64,000 nucleotides of DNA from assembly GCA_910588215.1 (NCBI GenBank), contig CAJUQJ010000007.1, positions 84,736-148,735 of the forward strand, given 5' to 3'. This DNA comes from an uncultured Lachnospiraceae bacterium (GTDB taxonomy: Bacteria; Bacillota; Clostridia; Lachnospirales; Lachnospiraceae). Both the position numbers and the translations under genes were made by a program. The notes under the pieces were generated by a model. That model searched no databases. It worked only from the letters and a program-made list of their open reading frames with translations, and had not been told where the DNA came from. Positions within the stretch are counted from its first letter, which is position 1. Each line of letters opens with the position of its first letter. Positions 32,123 through 41,907 of the stretch are shown in pieces.

Positions 32123-33496
32123 ATGATCATAAATTGTTTGTTTATCATAATAAATGGAGCGGCGGCTTATCTGTTGCTGCAGGGAATGAAGAAATTGATC
32201 GCCGTATCGGAAAAGCGGTGGAAGCAGGCTGTCCTGTGGGGAAGCTGCTTGCTGCTGTTGGCGATGATTATTTATTTGGGGGACTGGGCAAATATTCTGC
32301 CGACAGTTCTTTTCTTTCTGCTTGTGATCAGGGCTGTCTGTGAGGGAAGTATCTGGAAGAAAGCGGCCATCGGGCTGATGTATTCCAGTACCATTCTGTC
32401 TTTTAATGTGCTGCGGGATAATTTTGTCTTAACGACTGACGTCAGGTGGAATCATCCGACAGCATGTATGATCATCGAAGGGCTTTTGTCGCTGTCTGTT
32501 GCCCTGTGTCTGTATCTGGCGATCGGAAAATATGCGCCGGACAGAGAGTATCATCTTTCCGATAGTCTGTGGAAACTGCTTTTGCTGCTGAATGCTACAC
32601 CTTTTGGGATTGTCCTCAGTATAGTTCTGCTGACGACGACGGAGGAGGAAAGAATCTGGATGGAGATGCCGTACGGTTTTAAAGGGTACAATATTCTTGT
32701 GCTGCTCCTTTTGTCACTGCTGTCTTTCATCGGTCTGTTCCAGGCGGTCATCGTTCTGGCGCGGCAGCAGCAGTTGGAAGAGCAGAATATGCTGGCAGAG
32801 GTGAACCAGAGTTATTATGTGGTCATGGAAGAGCAGCATTTTGCTATACGGCGGCTGAAACATGATCTGGCCAATCATCTGGCGGTGGCGGTCACGCTGC
32901 CGGAAGCGCAGCGGGAAGCCTATATCAAAAGCCTGATGGAGGACAGCGCATTTAGCCGTTCCCTGCGGTACTGTGCGGATCCGGTCGTCAATGCGGTTCT
33001 TACAGTCAAGGAAGAGCAGATGAAGCGTTTTTCCGTTCGGCTGGAGGTGCAGATCGATATTTTACAGGAACTGCCCTTTGAGAAAACGGATATCTGTGCG
33101 CTTTTTTCCAATGCGCTGGATAACGCAGTGGAAGCCTGCAGACGCCTTCCTGAGGCACAGAGGTATGTACGTGTGAAGAGCCGGGCAAGGAAGGGGTTGT
33201 TTTGTCTGGAAGTCACGAACCCGGTGGAAGTTGTGGAGAACCGCCAAAGCCCGCAGACAGGAACGGCAAGAATTTGTGATGATAATGGAGGAGCGCATGT
33301 TTTTGTCGAAGACAGGGTAGAGGGAAGGTGGGAGAGAGGGAAAGACAGGCTGCCGCCGACTACCAAAGCAGACAAGGAGAATCACGGTTTCGGTTTAAGG
33401 AGCATGAAAGAAATTGCGGAGCGCAACCACGGGGCGATGGAGATCAGGGCGGAGGGGGAACGGTTTGAAGTGTTTCTGTATATGCCGCTTGGATAA
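32123..33496 (+). CDS. GHKL-type sensor histidine kinase (AgrC-like)
   Basis: 457 residues. Six or so transmembrane segments fill the first about 220 residues, as in AgrC-like kinases. A short coiled region with the phosphoacceptor motif RRLKHDLANHLAV follows (His near 253). The GHKL ATPase domain has the N box FSNALDNAVEACRR and a G-rich GFGLRSMKEI. Between the expected G1 region and the lid there is an unusual hydrophilic insert of about 40 residues (VENRQSPQTG to KADKENHGFG). Partner of the preceding LytTR regulator. The stimulus may be a peptide, but no precursor gene was found. Confidence 0.88.
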   Translation: MIINCLFIIINGAAAYLLLQGMKKLIAVSEKRWKQAVLWGSCLLLLAMIIYLGDWANILPTVLFFLLVIRAVCEGSIWKKAAIGLMYSSTILSFNVLRDNFVLTTDVRWNHPTACMIIEGLLSLSVALCLYLAIGKYAPDREYHLSDSLWKLLLLLNATPFGIVLSIVLLTTTEEERIWMEMPYGFKGYNILVLLLLSLLSFIGLFQAVIVLARQQQLEEQNMLAEVNQSYYVVMEEQHFAIRRLKHDLANHLAVAVTLPEAQREAYIKSLMEDSAFSRSLRYCADPVVNAVLTVKEEQMKRFSVRLEVQIDILQELPFEKTDICALFSNALDNAVEACRRLPEAQRYVRVKSRARKGLFCLEVTNPVEVVENRQSPQTGTARICDDNGGAHVFVEDRVEGRWERGKDRLPPTTKADKENHGFGLRSMKEIAERNHGAMEIRAEGERFEVFLYMPLG

Positions 33497-33629
33497 ATAG
33501 TGTACGATTAGCCATTGCTGTCTCCTTCGGGAATCTGATGCATATAAATTTTCTTAATAGTTTCACATCATAGAATAAAACAATCTCTATGAACAAAAAT
33601 AGCAAAAGAAGAAAAAACGTTATTATGAT

Positions 33630-34060
33630 GGGGCAGAAATGCCTTTGACGGTCTGGCGGTTAAAGTGTCGTTTACAATTGGCTGCTTTCTGCCGGATATC
33701 CATAGGATAGAGGAAGAGGCTCCATCAGCAAAAGGGGACCAAGTGTTTTTGCTGTTGAAAAGAACTGATCTGCGTAGCACATTGATACTGTTTACGATTT
33801 TTATGTTGGGAACCTCTTTTAATTCCACCTTTTTGGAATTCATCTGACACGGCATCTGGGAGGGAATTATTATATGATAGGAATTGGGAATGCTCTCCTG
33901 GCAGCATCGGAATTTCCTTTTCATATAGGGCCGGGGCGGAGATGGATGAAAAGACTGGGCATTAAGAGATGCATGGTGGCAGTGATGTTAGTCGGTGCAT
34001 TTCGATGGTTGCTTGCTTATAAAGTCAGGGAAGAGGGGCGTATCTTAAGCAGAGCAGCTT
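33630..34060 (+). pseudogene. Remnant of an MFS transporter
   Basis: Two frames carry membrane-protein-like fragments. Up to the stop at 33845-33847 one reads TLILFTIFMLGTSFNSTFLEFI. A +2-shifted stretch from 33874 reads IGIGNALLAASEFPFHIGPGRRWMKRLGIKRCMVAVMLVGAFRWLLAY, which resembles the cytoplasmic-loop region of MFS/nucleoside-symporter-like proteins. Frameshifts and missing ends mean it is not functional. Its origin and substrate are unknown. Confidence 0.55.
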
Positions 34061-34196
34061 ATATTATCACATCTGGGCGTACTGATAAGTTAAAATGTTA
34101 TTAAGTTCATTCATTATCTGCATCGTTTTTCTAATGGCGTTTATTATGAAAGTCTTCGACTTTCATAGCATGGATGGCCATGCGGCCCGCCCGGGT

Positions 34197-35249
34197 TCAG
34201 ATTTCCTGGACGCTGTCCCGGCAGACGTGTGTACAGGGAATTAAAATACCGTGTTCCGAGGGAGGATTTCCGTGCAGGATATCCAACATAATGTCAGCGG
34301 CCTTTCGGCCCATCTCCCAAAGGGGCAGGGATACGGTAGACAGCGCCGGGTGCGTATAGAGAGAATGTTCCAGGTTGTCGAAGCCGTGGATAGAAATATC
34401 GTCTGGTATGCTCAGATTCCGGTCCAGAGCCGCATTGATAGCGCCATAGGCCATCAGGTCGCTCATGGAAAAAAGAGCGGTAGGCGGATCCGGGAGAGAG
34501 AGCAGTTCCAGACACTGTTTATAACCGTCCATGTAATGCCAGTTACCTGAGCGCATATATTCGGGACGGAATGGAAGATTGTGTTCCATCAATGCATTCT
34601 GATAGCCCATGAGGCGTTTGTGAGCAGGAATGGAATCGATGGATCCGCAGATCAGTGCGATTTTGGTGTGTCCCTTCTTGATCAGCTGCTCTACGGCCAG
34701 ATGAGCGCCCTGATAGTCATCGTAGTTGACGCAGTAATCCTTGTTCTGCGTATAAGCATAGGTGTAGACTACAGGAATATCCAATTTAGGGAGAATATGT
34801 CCTACGTCACGGGGGTGGACACCTATATAGATCAGGCCGCTGACTCTGGATGCGGTTAGCAGGTTGACGGCCTTTGTGACACTGTGTTGAAAAGCTTCAG
34901 TCTCTTCCAGATCTTTATAGAGAAAAGCTTGTTCGTGTTGGACTCTGTTATTGACGCGCAGGTTGCATAGATTTACGTTATAATCATTTTTTTCACAAAA
35001 TTCACACAGTCCATCAATAATATCTCCGGAGGAGAATGCTCTTATGTCCTCCGCTATGATTCCGATCACACGGTTCTGGCTTGTTTTCAGGCTCTTCGCA
35101 ATCGTATTGGGGATATAGTTCAGTTCGTGAATGGCGTTGATCACGCGGGCTGAGGTCTCCGGAGCTACTTTCTTATTTTGATTTAAAACATTGGAAACGG
35201 TACCGATCGAGACACCGGCCAATCTGGCTACGTCATGTATTGTTGTCAT
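34197..35249 (-). CDS. LacI-family regulator of the arabinoside locus
   Basis: 350 residues. Helix-turn-helix at about 2-23 (TTIHDVARLAGVSIGTVSNVLN), hinge helix RVINAIHELNYIPNTIAKSLK, then the sugar-sensing core (about 60-345) with ALFSMSDLMAYGAINAALDRNLSIPDDISIHGFDN. It is divergent from the solute-binding-protein operon. Three AACGTT-centred dyads in the 400-bp intergenic region are its likely operators. Sugar release of the repressor is the usual family mechanism. The inducer might be an arabinose-containing oligosaccharide given the GH127 gene. Confidence 0.9.
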   Translation of the reverse strand: MTTIHDVARLAGVSIGTVSNVLNQNKKVAPETSARVINAIHELNYIPNTIAKSLKTSQNRVIGIIAEDIRAFSSGDIIDGLCEFCEKNDYNVNLCNLRVNNRVQHEQAFLYKDLEETEAFQHSVTKAVNLLTASRVSGLIYIGVHPRDVGHILPKLDIPVVYTYAYTQNKDYCVNYDDYQGAHLAVEQLIKKGHTKIALICGSIDSIPAHKRLMGYQNALMEHNLPFRPEYMRSGNWHYMDGYKQCLELLSLPDPPTALFSMSDLMAYGAINAALDRNLSIPDDISIHGFDNLEHSLYTHPALSTVSLPLWEMGRKAADIMLDILHGNPPSEHGILIPCTHVCRDSVQEI

Positions 35250-35278
35250 ATGATTTCTAATCCATGCCTTTCCCTTAA

Positions 35279-35310
35279 ATTCCCGCGGGCAACGAGTCAG
35301 GCAGCCTGTT
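35279..35310. repeat. Degenerate ATTCCCGCGGGCAACGAG repeat
   Basis: The sequence starting ATTCCCGCGGGCAACGAGTC resembles the 5' end of the 134-bp repeat family (48919, 62240) and the copy at 26083. The similarity fades after about 25 bp. Confidence 0.45.
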
Positions 35311-35406
35311 GTAGGGTTATTGACTGAACCGCAAGTGTATGTCGTAAAGTATAACGTAGAAATCTGCTGAATATAGATGCTTTAGCAGATTCTGTATTGC
35401 TCTTTA

Positions 35407-35600
35407 GTTAAACGTTATAAAGATAGTATCATAAGTAGAAGGGGAAAACAAGAAAATATGTTGAAAACTATGAAAAACTTATTGACAAGCACGATGGTAA
35501 ATGAGTATAATGAACATATAGAAAAACGTTTCAATAAGAAATGAGATAAATATGCCATATAATGGCATATTATATATAAAATAGATTGAAACGTTTAAAG
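35407..35600. promoter_or_regulatory. Three AACGTT-centred LacI-type operators
   Basis: Dyads TTAAACGTTATAA (35409-35421), AAAAACGTTTCAA (35522-35534) and TTGAAACGTTTAAA (35586-35599) fit LacI-family half-site architecture. The middle one begins 11 bp after the -10 box and the third lies in the leader. A hairpin ATATGCCAT..ATGGCATAT (35550-35570) sits between them. Confidence 0.7.
35482..35511 (+). promoter_or_regulatory. Promoter of the arabinoside ABC operon
   Basis: TTGACA (35482-35487) and TATAAT (35506-35511), both perfect, with an 18-bp spacer, about 140 bp upstream of the binding-protein gene. LacI-type operators lie on both sides. Confidence 0.85.
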
Positions 35601-35651
35601 AAGAGTAATCAGTAGAACAACCGGAAACCAAACACACTATGGAGGAGAGAG

Positions 35652-37244
35652 ATGAGAAAGAAGAGTAAAGCAATCTTACTTGGTACGGCAATGCTTGCGT
35701 CCATGCTCACAGGCTGCGGCGGAGCAGAGGGTGCGGCAGGGCAACCTGCAACTGCAGAAGAGGGGGAAAGGATGACGTTACAACTGTGGACCAGCAGCCG
35801 GGACGCCATCGACCATCCAGATGCCTGGTACATCAAGAAGATCGAAGATGAGTTCGATGTCAATATTGAAATGCAATACCGAAATGAGGGAGGTACGGAC
35901 TATTCGGAGTGGCTGACGCTTTCCCTGGCGGGAGACGACTGCCCGGACTGGTTTCGTGACCAGACGGTTTCTACATCAATGCTGAATGATCTGGTGAAAC
36001 AGGGGCTGGTCGCGAAGCTGGATCCGGAGATGGTGAAGGAGAATATGCCCAACTATATGAAATGGGCGGAGAAATACAGGGATATCCTGACAGACGATCC
36101 GTTGAATCTGTATTCGGTTGACGGGGAAGTGTATGCCATTCCGGATGCGAAGGTGGATCTTGGACGTTTCTGTCTGATGGCGTATCGGCAGGATTGGCTG
36201 GATCATCTGGGGCTGCAGGCGCCGGAGACATTGGATGAATTCACGGAGGTTATGAAGGCTTTTACTTTTAACGATCCGGACGGAAACGGTGTGGACGATA
36301 CTTACGGTTATATCGGCATTACCGGCAATGCTGACTGGGCATTCAGCCCGATTTTCGCGGCCTTCGGAACTTATCCGGGGATCTGGTATGCGAAGGAGGA
36401 CGGCACCATCACAAGAGGCGAGATTGAGCCGGGAACCAAAGAGGCTTTGAAGTATATCAAAGAGTTGTATGATATGGGTGTGATCGATCCGGAGTGGATG
36501 ACCATTGACTTTGAAGGGGCGAAGAACAAAGTAGTCAGTTCCGTGGTAGGATGCAGCTGGCAGAACTGGTTGTCCATTCTTACGCCGGACGGTTGGTGGA
36601 GTGCATTGCAGGAAGCGGAGCCCGGAGCATCTTGGAGTGTTGCGACTGGTATGGAAGGGGCGGACGGACAGAAAGGCATCATGCAGTTCAACCCTCTTGC
36701 CGGCGTAGGGATCGTATTTGGCAAACATATGGAAGAGCAGCCGGAGAAAATGGCGAAATATTTGCAGGTATTTGATGCCATTGCAGGAGACCCGTCCTGG
36801 CATGAAGCGGAAATCTGGGGAATGGAAGGCGAGACCTTTACGAAGGACGAAAACGGAGAACGGAGTTATACGAAGAACTATGCCACAGAAGATGCAAGGA
36901 TGCAGTATGGTATTGGGGACGCTTACAGATTCCCGTCTTTGGAGCAGTTCCAGTATGATCCGGATCTGCATGACGAGATGGATTACACGGCACAAGTTAA
37001 TGCCGTCAGGAAAGAAACACTGGATATGATCGAAGGAAAATATGATGTTCTGGGCAGTTATTATCTTCCTGTCTGGAGTGAAGTCAGCCCGGAACTGCCT
37101 GATATGAACGTGGTGTTTGCCGAGATGATCACCGGTGAGAGAGATATAGAGGAGTTTGATGCCGTTGTAGCGGAATGGAAAGAGAAGGGCGGCGCGGACG
37201 CCCTGGTTGAAGCACAGCAGATTTATGATAAGCATTTCAAATAA
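35652..37244 (+). CDS. Extracellular sugar-binding lipoprotein
   Basis: 530-residue CUT1 solute-binding protein. The signal peptide ends in the lipobox MLTGC (Cys near 24), then a Gly/Ala-rich linker. The mature domain has long LplA-like features: LDHLGLQAPETLDEFTEVMKAFTFNDPDGNGVDDTYG with the characteristic DPDGNG(V)DDT calcium-type loop (about 213-222). GGAGGAGAG precedes the start. First gene of an operon with two permeases, a DUF5695-like protein and a GH127 enzyme, which point to plant or host arabinoside uptake. Confidence 0.92.
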   Translation: MRKKSKAILLGTAMLASMLTGCGGAEGAAGQPATAEEGERMTLQLWTSSRDAIDHPDAWYIKKIEDEFDVNIEMQYRNEGGTDYSEWLTLSLAGDDCPDWFRDQTVSTSMLNDLVKQGLVAKLDPEMVKENMPNYMKWAEKYRDILTDDPLNLYSVDGEVYAIPDAKVDLGRFCLMAYRQDWLDHLGLQAPETLDEFTEVMKAFTFNDPDGNGVDDTYGYIGITGNADWAFSPIFAAFGTYPGIWYAKEDGTITRGEIEPGTKEALKYIKELYDMGVIDPEWMTIDFEGAKNKVVSSVVGCSWQNWLSILTPDGWWSALQEAEPGASWSVATGMEGADGQKGIMQFNPLAGVGIVFGKHMEEQPEKMAKYLQVFDAIAGDPSWHEAEIWGMEGETFTKDENGERSYTKNYATEDARMQYGIGDAYRFPSLEQFQYDPDLHDEMDYTAQVNAVRKETLDMIEGKYDVLGSYYLPVWSEVSPELPDMNVVFAEMITGERDIEEFDAVVAEWKEKGGADALVEAQQIYDKHFK

Positions 37245-37370
37245 ATCTGTCGGAGGAATTTTGACGGGAGCGACTGACGGGACGTGAACAATAACGTTAA
37301 AGGCGGTGAAGATGTATCTGTTGAAAATGGGGGGCGGAATACGATCCGCCCTTCCATGGAAAGGGGAGCT

Positions 37371-38315
37371 ATGAAGACATCGGGGGTGAAAATGCAAAGT
37401 ATTAAAATGGAACCGTTCGGAAAAAGAGTGTTAAAGTATCGTGCGTTGATCGTGATGATCTTGCCGGCGCTGCTTTTCTTTGGGATTTTCTGTTATGTGC
37501 CGATGTACGGCGTGGTGCTGGCGTTTAAGGATTACAGCATTTCCAAAGGAATCATGGGCAGCGACTGGGTAGGGCTTTATTATTTTAACAGGCTGTTTTC
37601 CAGTGACAGATTTTGGGAGGTTCTGGGCAATACGCTTGTCATAAGTCTCTTGAAACTGGTGATCGGTTTTTTTCCACCCATCCTTTTTGCGCTGTTGCTG
37701 AACGAGATCAAGACGAAATGGTTTAAGAAGTTGACACAGACGGCTTCTTATCTTCCGTATTTTATATCATGGATTGTTATGGCGGGTATCATCAGGGAAA
37801 TGTTTTCGGCTAACGGCGTCGTCAATCAGATTGTGACGGCGTTTGGCGGGGAAGCGCAGATCTGGCTCAGCAAGAAAGAATATTTCAGGGCGATTCTTGT
37901 CAGTACGGATATCTGGAAAGGGTTCGGCTGGGGATCCATTATTTACATATCGGCTCTTTCGGGTATTGACCCGCAGCTGTACGAGGCGGCTTCGCTGGAC
38001 GGAGCCGGCAGGTTTAAGAAGATGCTCTATATCACACTTCCCGGTCTGGTGCCGGTGATCACGATCAATCTGATCCTGTCCATGGGCGGCGTGCTGAATG
38101 CAGGGTTCGACCAGATCTTTAACCTTGTAAATCCCTCTGTGAAAAGCGTGGCGGATATTATCGATACTTATGTCTATGAGCTGGGTATCCAGAAACGGGA
38201 TTATTCTCTTTCCACGGCGGTGGGGCTTTTTAAGTCGGTGATTGCGCTGATTATGGTGCTGGGTACGAACTTTGCGGCGAAGAAGATTAATGGTGAGGAA
38301 TTTACCCTTTGGTAG
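37371..38315 (+). CDS. Carbohydrate ABC transporter permease (LplB-type)
   Basis: About 314 residues, six transmembrane segments. The EAA loop reads YEAASLDGAGRFKKMLYITLPGL. Typical LplB-like opening: LIVMILPALLFFGIFCYVPMYGVVLAFKDY. Start choice is uncertain: an in-frame GTG at 37284 lacks a ribosome site, ATG 37371 follows GGAAAGGGGAG, and ATG 37392 follows GGGGGTG. It forms a heterodimer with the next gene product. No ATPase is encoded in the operon, as usual for this group. Confidence 0.88.
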   Translation: MKTSGVKMQSIKMEPFGKRVLKYRALIVMILPALLFFGIFCYVPMYGVVLAFKDYSISKGIMGSDWVGLYYFNRLFSSDRFWEVLGNTLVISLLKLVIGFFPPILFALLLNEIKTKWFKKLTQTASYLPYFISWIVMAGIIREMFSANGVVNQIVTAFGGEAQIWLSKKEYFRAILVSTDIWKGFGWGSIIYISALSGIDPQLYEAASLDGAGRFKKMLYITLPGLVPVITINLILSMGGVLNAGFDQIFNLVNPSVKSVADIIDTYVYELGIQKRDYSLSTAVGLFKSVIALIMVLGTNFAAKKINGEEFTLW

Positions 38316-38333
38316 GGAGAGGAGGAAGCGATA

Positions 38334-39224
38334 ATGAAGAGAAAAATGACAGCGGGTAATCTTATATTTACTGTCTTTAATACCTGCCTGATGCTGTTCG
38401 TGATTATGATCACGATTTATCCCTTCTGGAATCAGTTTATCCTGTCCTTTGCAAAAAGGGAGTATCTGTATTCCGTGGAGGCACAATGGTATCCGAAGAG
38501 CTTTGATCTTTCCAGCTACAAAGTGCTCCTGCATTATAAGGATATCTGGAGGGGCTATGGCAATACGATTCTAAGAACAGCCGTGGGGACGGCCTTCAGT
38601 CTGCTTGTTACGGCTATGGCATCCTATCCGCTGACGAAGAAGGATTTTCCGTGCAATAAGGGAATTACATTTCTGATTCTGTTTACCATGCTGTTTTCCG
38701 GCGGCCTGATTCCGGGTTATCTACTGATCACACAGCAGCTGCACTTAACGAATTCTTTCTGGGCATTGATCCTGCCGGGGCTGGCGACACCCTACAATAT
38801 TTTTATCATGCGGAATTTCTTCCTGTCGGTGCCGAATTCTCTGGAAGAGTCAGCCAGGATTGACGGCGCGGGCTATACGCGGATCTTCTGGCAGATCATT
38901 ATGCCGCTCTCCAAGCCGGTTCTGGTGACGGTAGGATTATGGATTGCGGTGGGGCACTGGCAGGCATGGTACGATAATCTGCTGTATCTGCAGAAGCCCG
39001 ATAAGTGGGGGCTGCAGATGATCCTGAGGGAACTTCTTGTGAATAATCAGCAGAGTAATATTACACAGACCGTGAAGAATACTTTCGGCACTGCCGGAGC
39101 GGTAGATGAAAGACAGTTAAAGAGCGCGGTCATTGTGATTTCAATCCTGCCGATGGTGATTCTGTATCCGTTTCTGCAGAAATTTATGAATAAGGGAATC
39201 ATCATTGGTGCGGTGAAAGGCTGA
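38334..39224 (+). CDS. Carbohydrate ABC transporter permease (YtcP-type)
   Basis: 296 residues, six transmembrane segments. The EAA loop is LEESARIDGAGYTRIFWQIIMPLSKP, and the C-terminus ends GIIIGAVKG as in YtcP-like permeases. GGGAGAGGAGG upstream supports the start. It lies 18 bp after the first permease and before the enzyme genes. Confidence 0.9.
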   Translation: MKRKMTAGNLIFTVFNTCLMLFVIMITIYPFWNQFILSFAKREYLYSVEAQWYPKSFDLSSYKVLLHYKDIWRGYGNTILRTAVGTAFSLLVTAMASYPLTKKDFPCNKGITFLILFTMLFSGGLIPGYLLITQQLHLTNSFWALILPGLATPYNIFIMRNFFLSVPNSLEESARIDGAGYTRIFWQIIMPLSKPVLVTVGLWIAVGHWQAWYDNLLYLQKPDKWGLQMILRELLVNNQQSNITQTVKNTFGTAGAVDERQLKSAVIVISILPMVILYPFLQKFMNKGIIIGAVKG

Positions 39225-39318
39225 GGATACGCCATGCCGACAGTATGACGGCAATTGTGACAAAGCGACAGGATGCAGAAGACTGTGAGATAAAGAGCGC
39301 TTCGAAACGGAGGGAAGA

Positions 39319-41886
39319 ATGAGCGGGAAAGTATGGTTACAAAATCAGAATATGACGGTAGTCTTTGGTGCGGATGGAAGCGGGATCCGTTCCCTTACTT
39401 CTCCATATGACGGACATAAGGCGGATTTTGTGCTGACGCCGGAGGAATTTCCGGAGTATGACGTGGAGGACTGCCAGTGGCCTGGCAATATAGGCGGTGT
39501 GTTTACCACAGGGCAGGAGCGATATTGTTTTTCCACAGGCGCACTTAAGGCGCAGGCCGAGGTGACGCAGGAAGAGAACAGAATCAGAATAGAGTATCCG
39601 GCGATAAAGGACGACAAAGGCGGACGGATTCTGTCTTTGGCATCGGACTTTTGGATGGAAAAAGAAATGCTGCGCTGGACGGTCAGCCTTACGAACCGTT
39701 CGGACGGGGAGGCGCTTTTTACGGATCTGAATCTGCCGCTTCTGATGAATCAGTATTTTCGAAACGACGAAGATTTTAAATATGACCGCTGTGCTTTGCG
39801 CCACACCTGTATTACGGGGCATTCTTCTTATCTGTACTGGGAGAAATCCAGCGGTAATGGGCCGGCGCTGCTTCTGGCGCCGTTGGGGGATGAGGGACTG
39901 ACAGACCTGAGGCCGGAAGAGGACAATGTGTTGTTTGGACAGCGGTACGGCTCCGGTTATGGTTACGAAGGTCTGGTTCGGGCATATGTGGCCTCGGAGC
40001 GTTCCATGATCGGTCCGGATGTGAGCTGCCGGATTCGTCTGCGGCCCGGGGAAAAGAGAGAATTATCGTTTATGCTGACCTTTTTAGAGTCGGCGGAACA
40101 GATCTGCGACAGGCTGGCATCGTTTGGTCTGACGGTTTTGCGGGCGGTGCCAGGCATGGTGGGACCGATCAGCGATGATTTTCTGGTCATGACAAAACCT
40201 GCGGCGGCCGGTTTGTCTGTATGCGCGCCAGAAGATCAGGTATTGGAAAGCTATGAGAAGAACGGATGGAAGATTAGCCGGATCCGGTTCGGCGGATACG
40301 GTAAAAGATATGTGCAGGTAGTAAATGGCGGCGGCACGGCGCGCTATTGTTTCTTCGGCACGGAGGACGTTGGGGATATGATCCGGAAGCATGCCGGTTT
40401 TATTGCAACGAATCATCTGGAAACGGACGAGACGGATCCCTGTTATCACGGTCTTTTGATGTGGGATATGGTGAATCACAGACGGATCAACAGTACCTTT
40501 AATCCCTACCATGAGGATTGGTGGAGAGGAGGCAGCGACGACCCGGGACTGGCCAGCGGCCTTTTCCTGTCGGAGAAGAACGTATACCTGCCGGCAGAGG
40601 AAGAGATCCGTGTGCTTCATGTGTTTGTGGAAGATTTTCTGGTGAAAAGGCTGACGGAGCAGCCGGGATGGCGCGTCCATCGGATGGTGCCATGGTATAC
40701 CATGTTTGAGCCGTGGGCGGGAAAGGGTGCGGATGATGTCTGGCGTGCCTTCAACTATGTGCATGTGATCAATATCCTGTACAATATGTACAGGATACAG
40801 AAAGCAGGAAGTCTGAAAGAACTGCGTTCAGCATCGGAATATCTTGTGATGGCATATGAATATACGATGGCCATGTTTCGTTATTGGATGTTTCCGGACG
40901 GCGTAGGGGCGACGCAGTACGGCAATATGGGTGAGATGACGCTGCCGCTTATGTTGGAGGAGAGTCTGCGGGAAGAAGGCATGGAGCGGGAGGCAGAGCA
41001 GCTGAAAAATATTTTTGACACAAAAGCGGCTTTTTTCGCTTCAAAGACATATCCCTTCGGGTCGGAGATGGTGTATGACTCCACGGCTTTTGAAGCGGTG
41101 TACGCTTACGGTAAGCGTATCGGCAGCGAACATATCATGAACTGTGCGGCGAAAGCCGCCTATGCGAACCGGGGCAAACAGCCGGTGTGGTTTCTGTACA
41201 ATACAGATCTGCGGGCCGGAGGAGATACAGGCTGGAACAGCAGCTATATGACGCAGCTGGGAGCAGTTCCGATTCTGGATCATACCTTGAACCGTGGATA
41301 CGTGAAGGAAGAGTGGATCCTTTCCTATTACGGAGCCTATCTGTCCGGATGGCTGCTGTATAATTCAGGCGGTTACTGGGACGAAGACGCGGCCAATCAG
41401 GGAGCGTCGGGCTGGATCACCATTGCCTCGCGGATCAACTATACGGGGCAGCATGTTGCAGGTGGTATGCCTTTGATAAAAGGGTGTGTTGCGCTCTCCG
41501 GAGAATCCGGAATCGGATATTTCGGCGCACTCAGGACGGCGTGCGCAATCGTGCTGGATCATACTGTTCTTGGCAGAATCGGTCTGGGGTGCAGGATCGA
41601 CAGAAAGGACGGTCGGGAGCGTGTGGCGTTGCGTGACGGGCTGTCGAGACGGCTTTATTATGTGCCTGGCCGGTGGCTGCTGGAAGTGGACGGAGGATAT
41701 ATCAAAGATGTGACGATCGATCAGAAGGGGATATGCGTCCGTATGGCAGCATGGTATGAGAGCGGAACGACAGTGCGGATGCTGACGATCCCGGAAGCAG
41801 GCGGGCGTCAGGAGGTGATCTCCCAGCGGAAGACGGCGGCGGGCAGCAGTGTCGGCGAGGTGTTTTTTCAGGCAATTAAATTATAG
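39319..41886 (+). CDS. DUF5695-like large cytoplasmic protein, candidate glycoside hydrolase
   Basis: 855 residues without signal peptide. Sequence flavour matches DUF5695-type proteins: an N-terminal beta-sandwich region (about 1-270) with EMLRWTVSLTNRSDGEALFTDLNLPLLM, then an alpha-helical, probably (alpha/alpha)6-barrel part (about 380-720) with HEDWWRGGSDDPGLASGLFLSEKN, YWMFPDGVGATQYGNMGEMTLP and LYNTDLRAGGDTGWNSSYMTQLG, followed by a C-terminal beta domain. The acidic residues in the barrel segments are candidate catalytic residues, but no activity should be assigned. Its place between arabinoside-type permeases and GH127 (21 bp) implies it processes the imported oligosaccharide. Confidence 0.65.
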   Translation: MSGKVWLQNQNMTVVFGADGSGIRSLTSPYDGHKADFVLTPEEFPEYDVEDCQWPGNIGGVFTTGQERYCFSTGALKAQAEVTQEENRIRIEYPAIKDDKGGRILSLASDFWMEKEMLRWTVSLTNRSDGEALFTDLNLPLLMNQYFRNDEDFKYDRCALRHTCITGHSSYLYWEKSSGNGPALLLAPLGDEGLTDLRPEEDNVLFGQRYGSGYGYEGLVRAYVASERSMIGPDVSCRIRLRPGEKRELSFMLTFLESAEQICDRLASFGLTVLRAVPGMVGPISDDFLVMTKPAAAGLSVCAPEDQVLESYEKNGWKISRIRFGGYGKRYVQVVNGGGTARYCFFGTEDVGDMIRKHAGFIATNHLETDETDPCYHGLLMWDMVNHRRINSTFNPYHEDWWRGGSDDPGLASGLFLSEKNVYLPAEEEIRVLHVFVEDFLVKRLTEQPGWRVHRMVPWYTMFEPWAGKGADDVWRAFNYVHVINILYNMYRIQKAGSLKELRSASEYLVMAYEYTMAMFRYWMFPDGVGATQYGNMGEMTLPLMLEESLREEGMEREAEQLKNIFDTKAAFFASKTYPFGSEMVYDSTAFEAVYAYGKRIGSEHIMNCAAKAAYANRGKQPVWFLYNTDLRAGGDTGWNSSYMTQLGAVPILDHTLNRGYVKEEWILSYYGAYLSGWLLYNSGGYWDEDAANQGASGWITIASRINYTGQHVAGGMPLIKGCVALSGESGIGYFGALRTACAIVLDHTVLGRIGLGCRIDRKDGRERVALRDGLSRRLYYVPGRWLLEVDGGYIKDVTIDQKGICVRMAAWYESGTTVRMLTIPEAGGRQEVISQRKTAAGSSVGEVFFQAIKL

Positions 41887-41907
41887 AAGAAATGGAGAAA
41901 AGAAGGA

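Noticed and set aside
35976..37397. 473-codon minus-strand open frame opposite the binding-protein gene
   Set aside because: Antisense shadow of a solute-binding lipoprotein; its composition is biased and it has no ribosome site.
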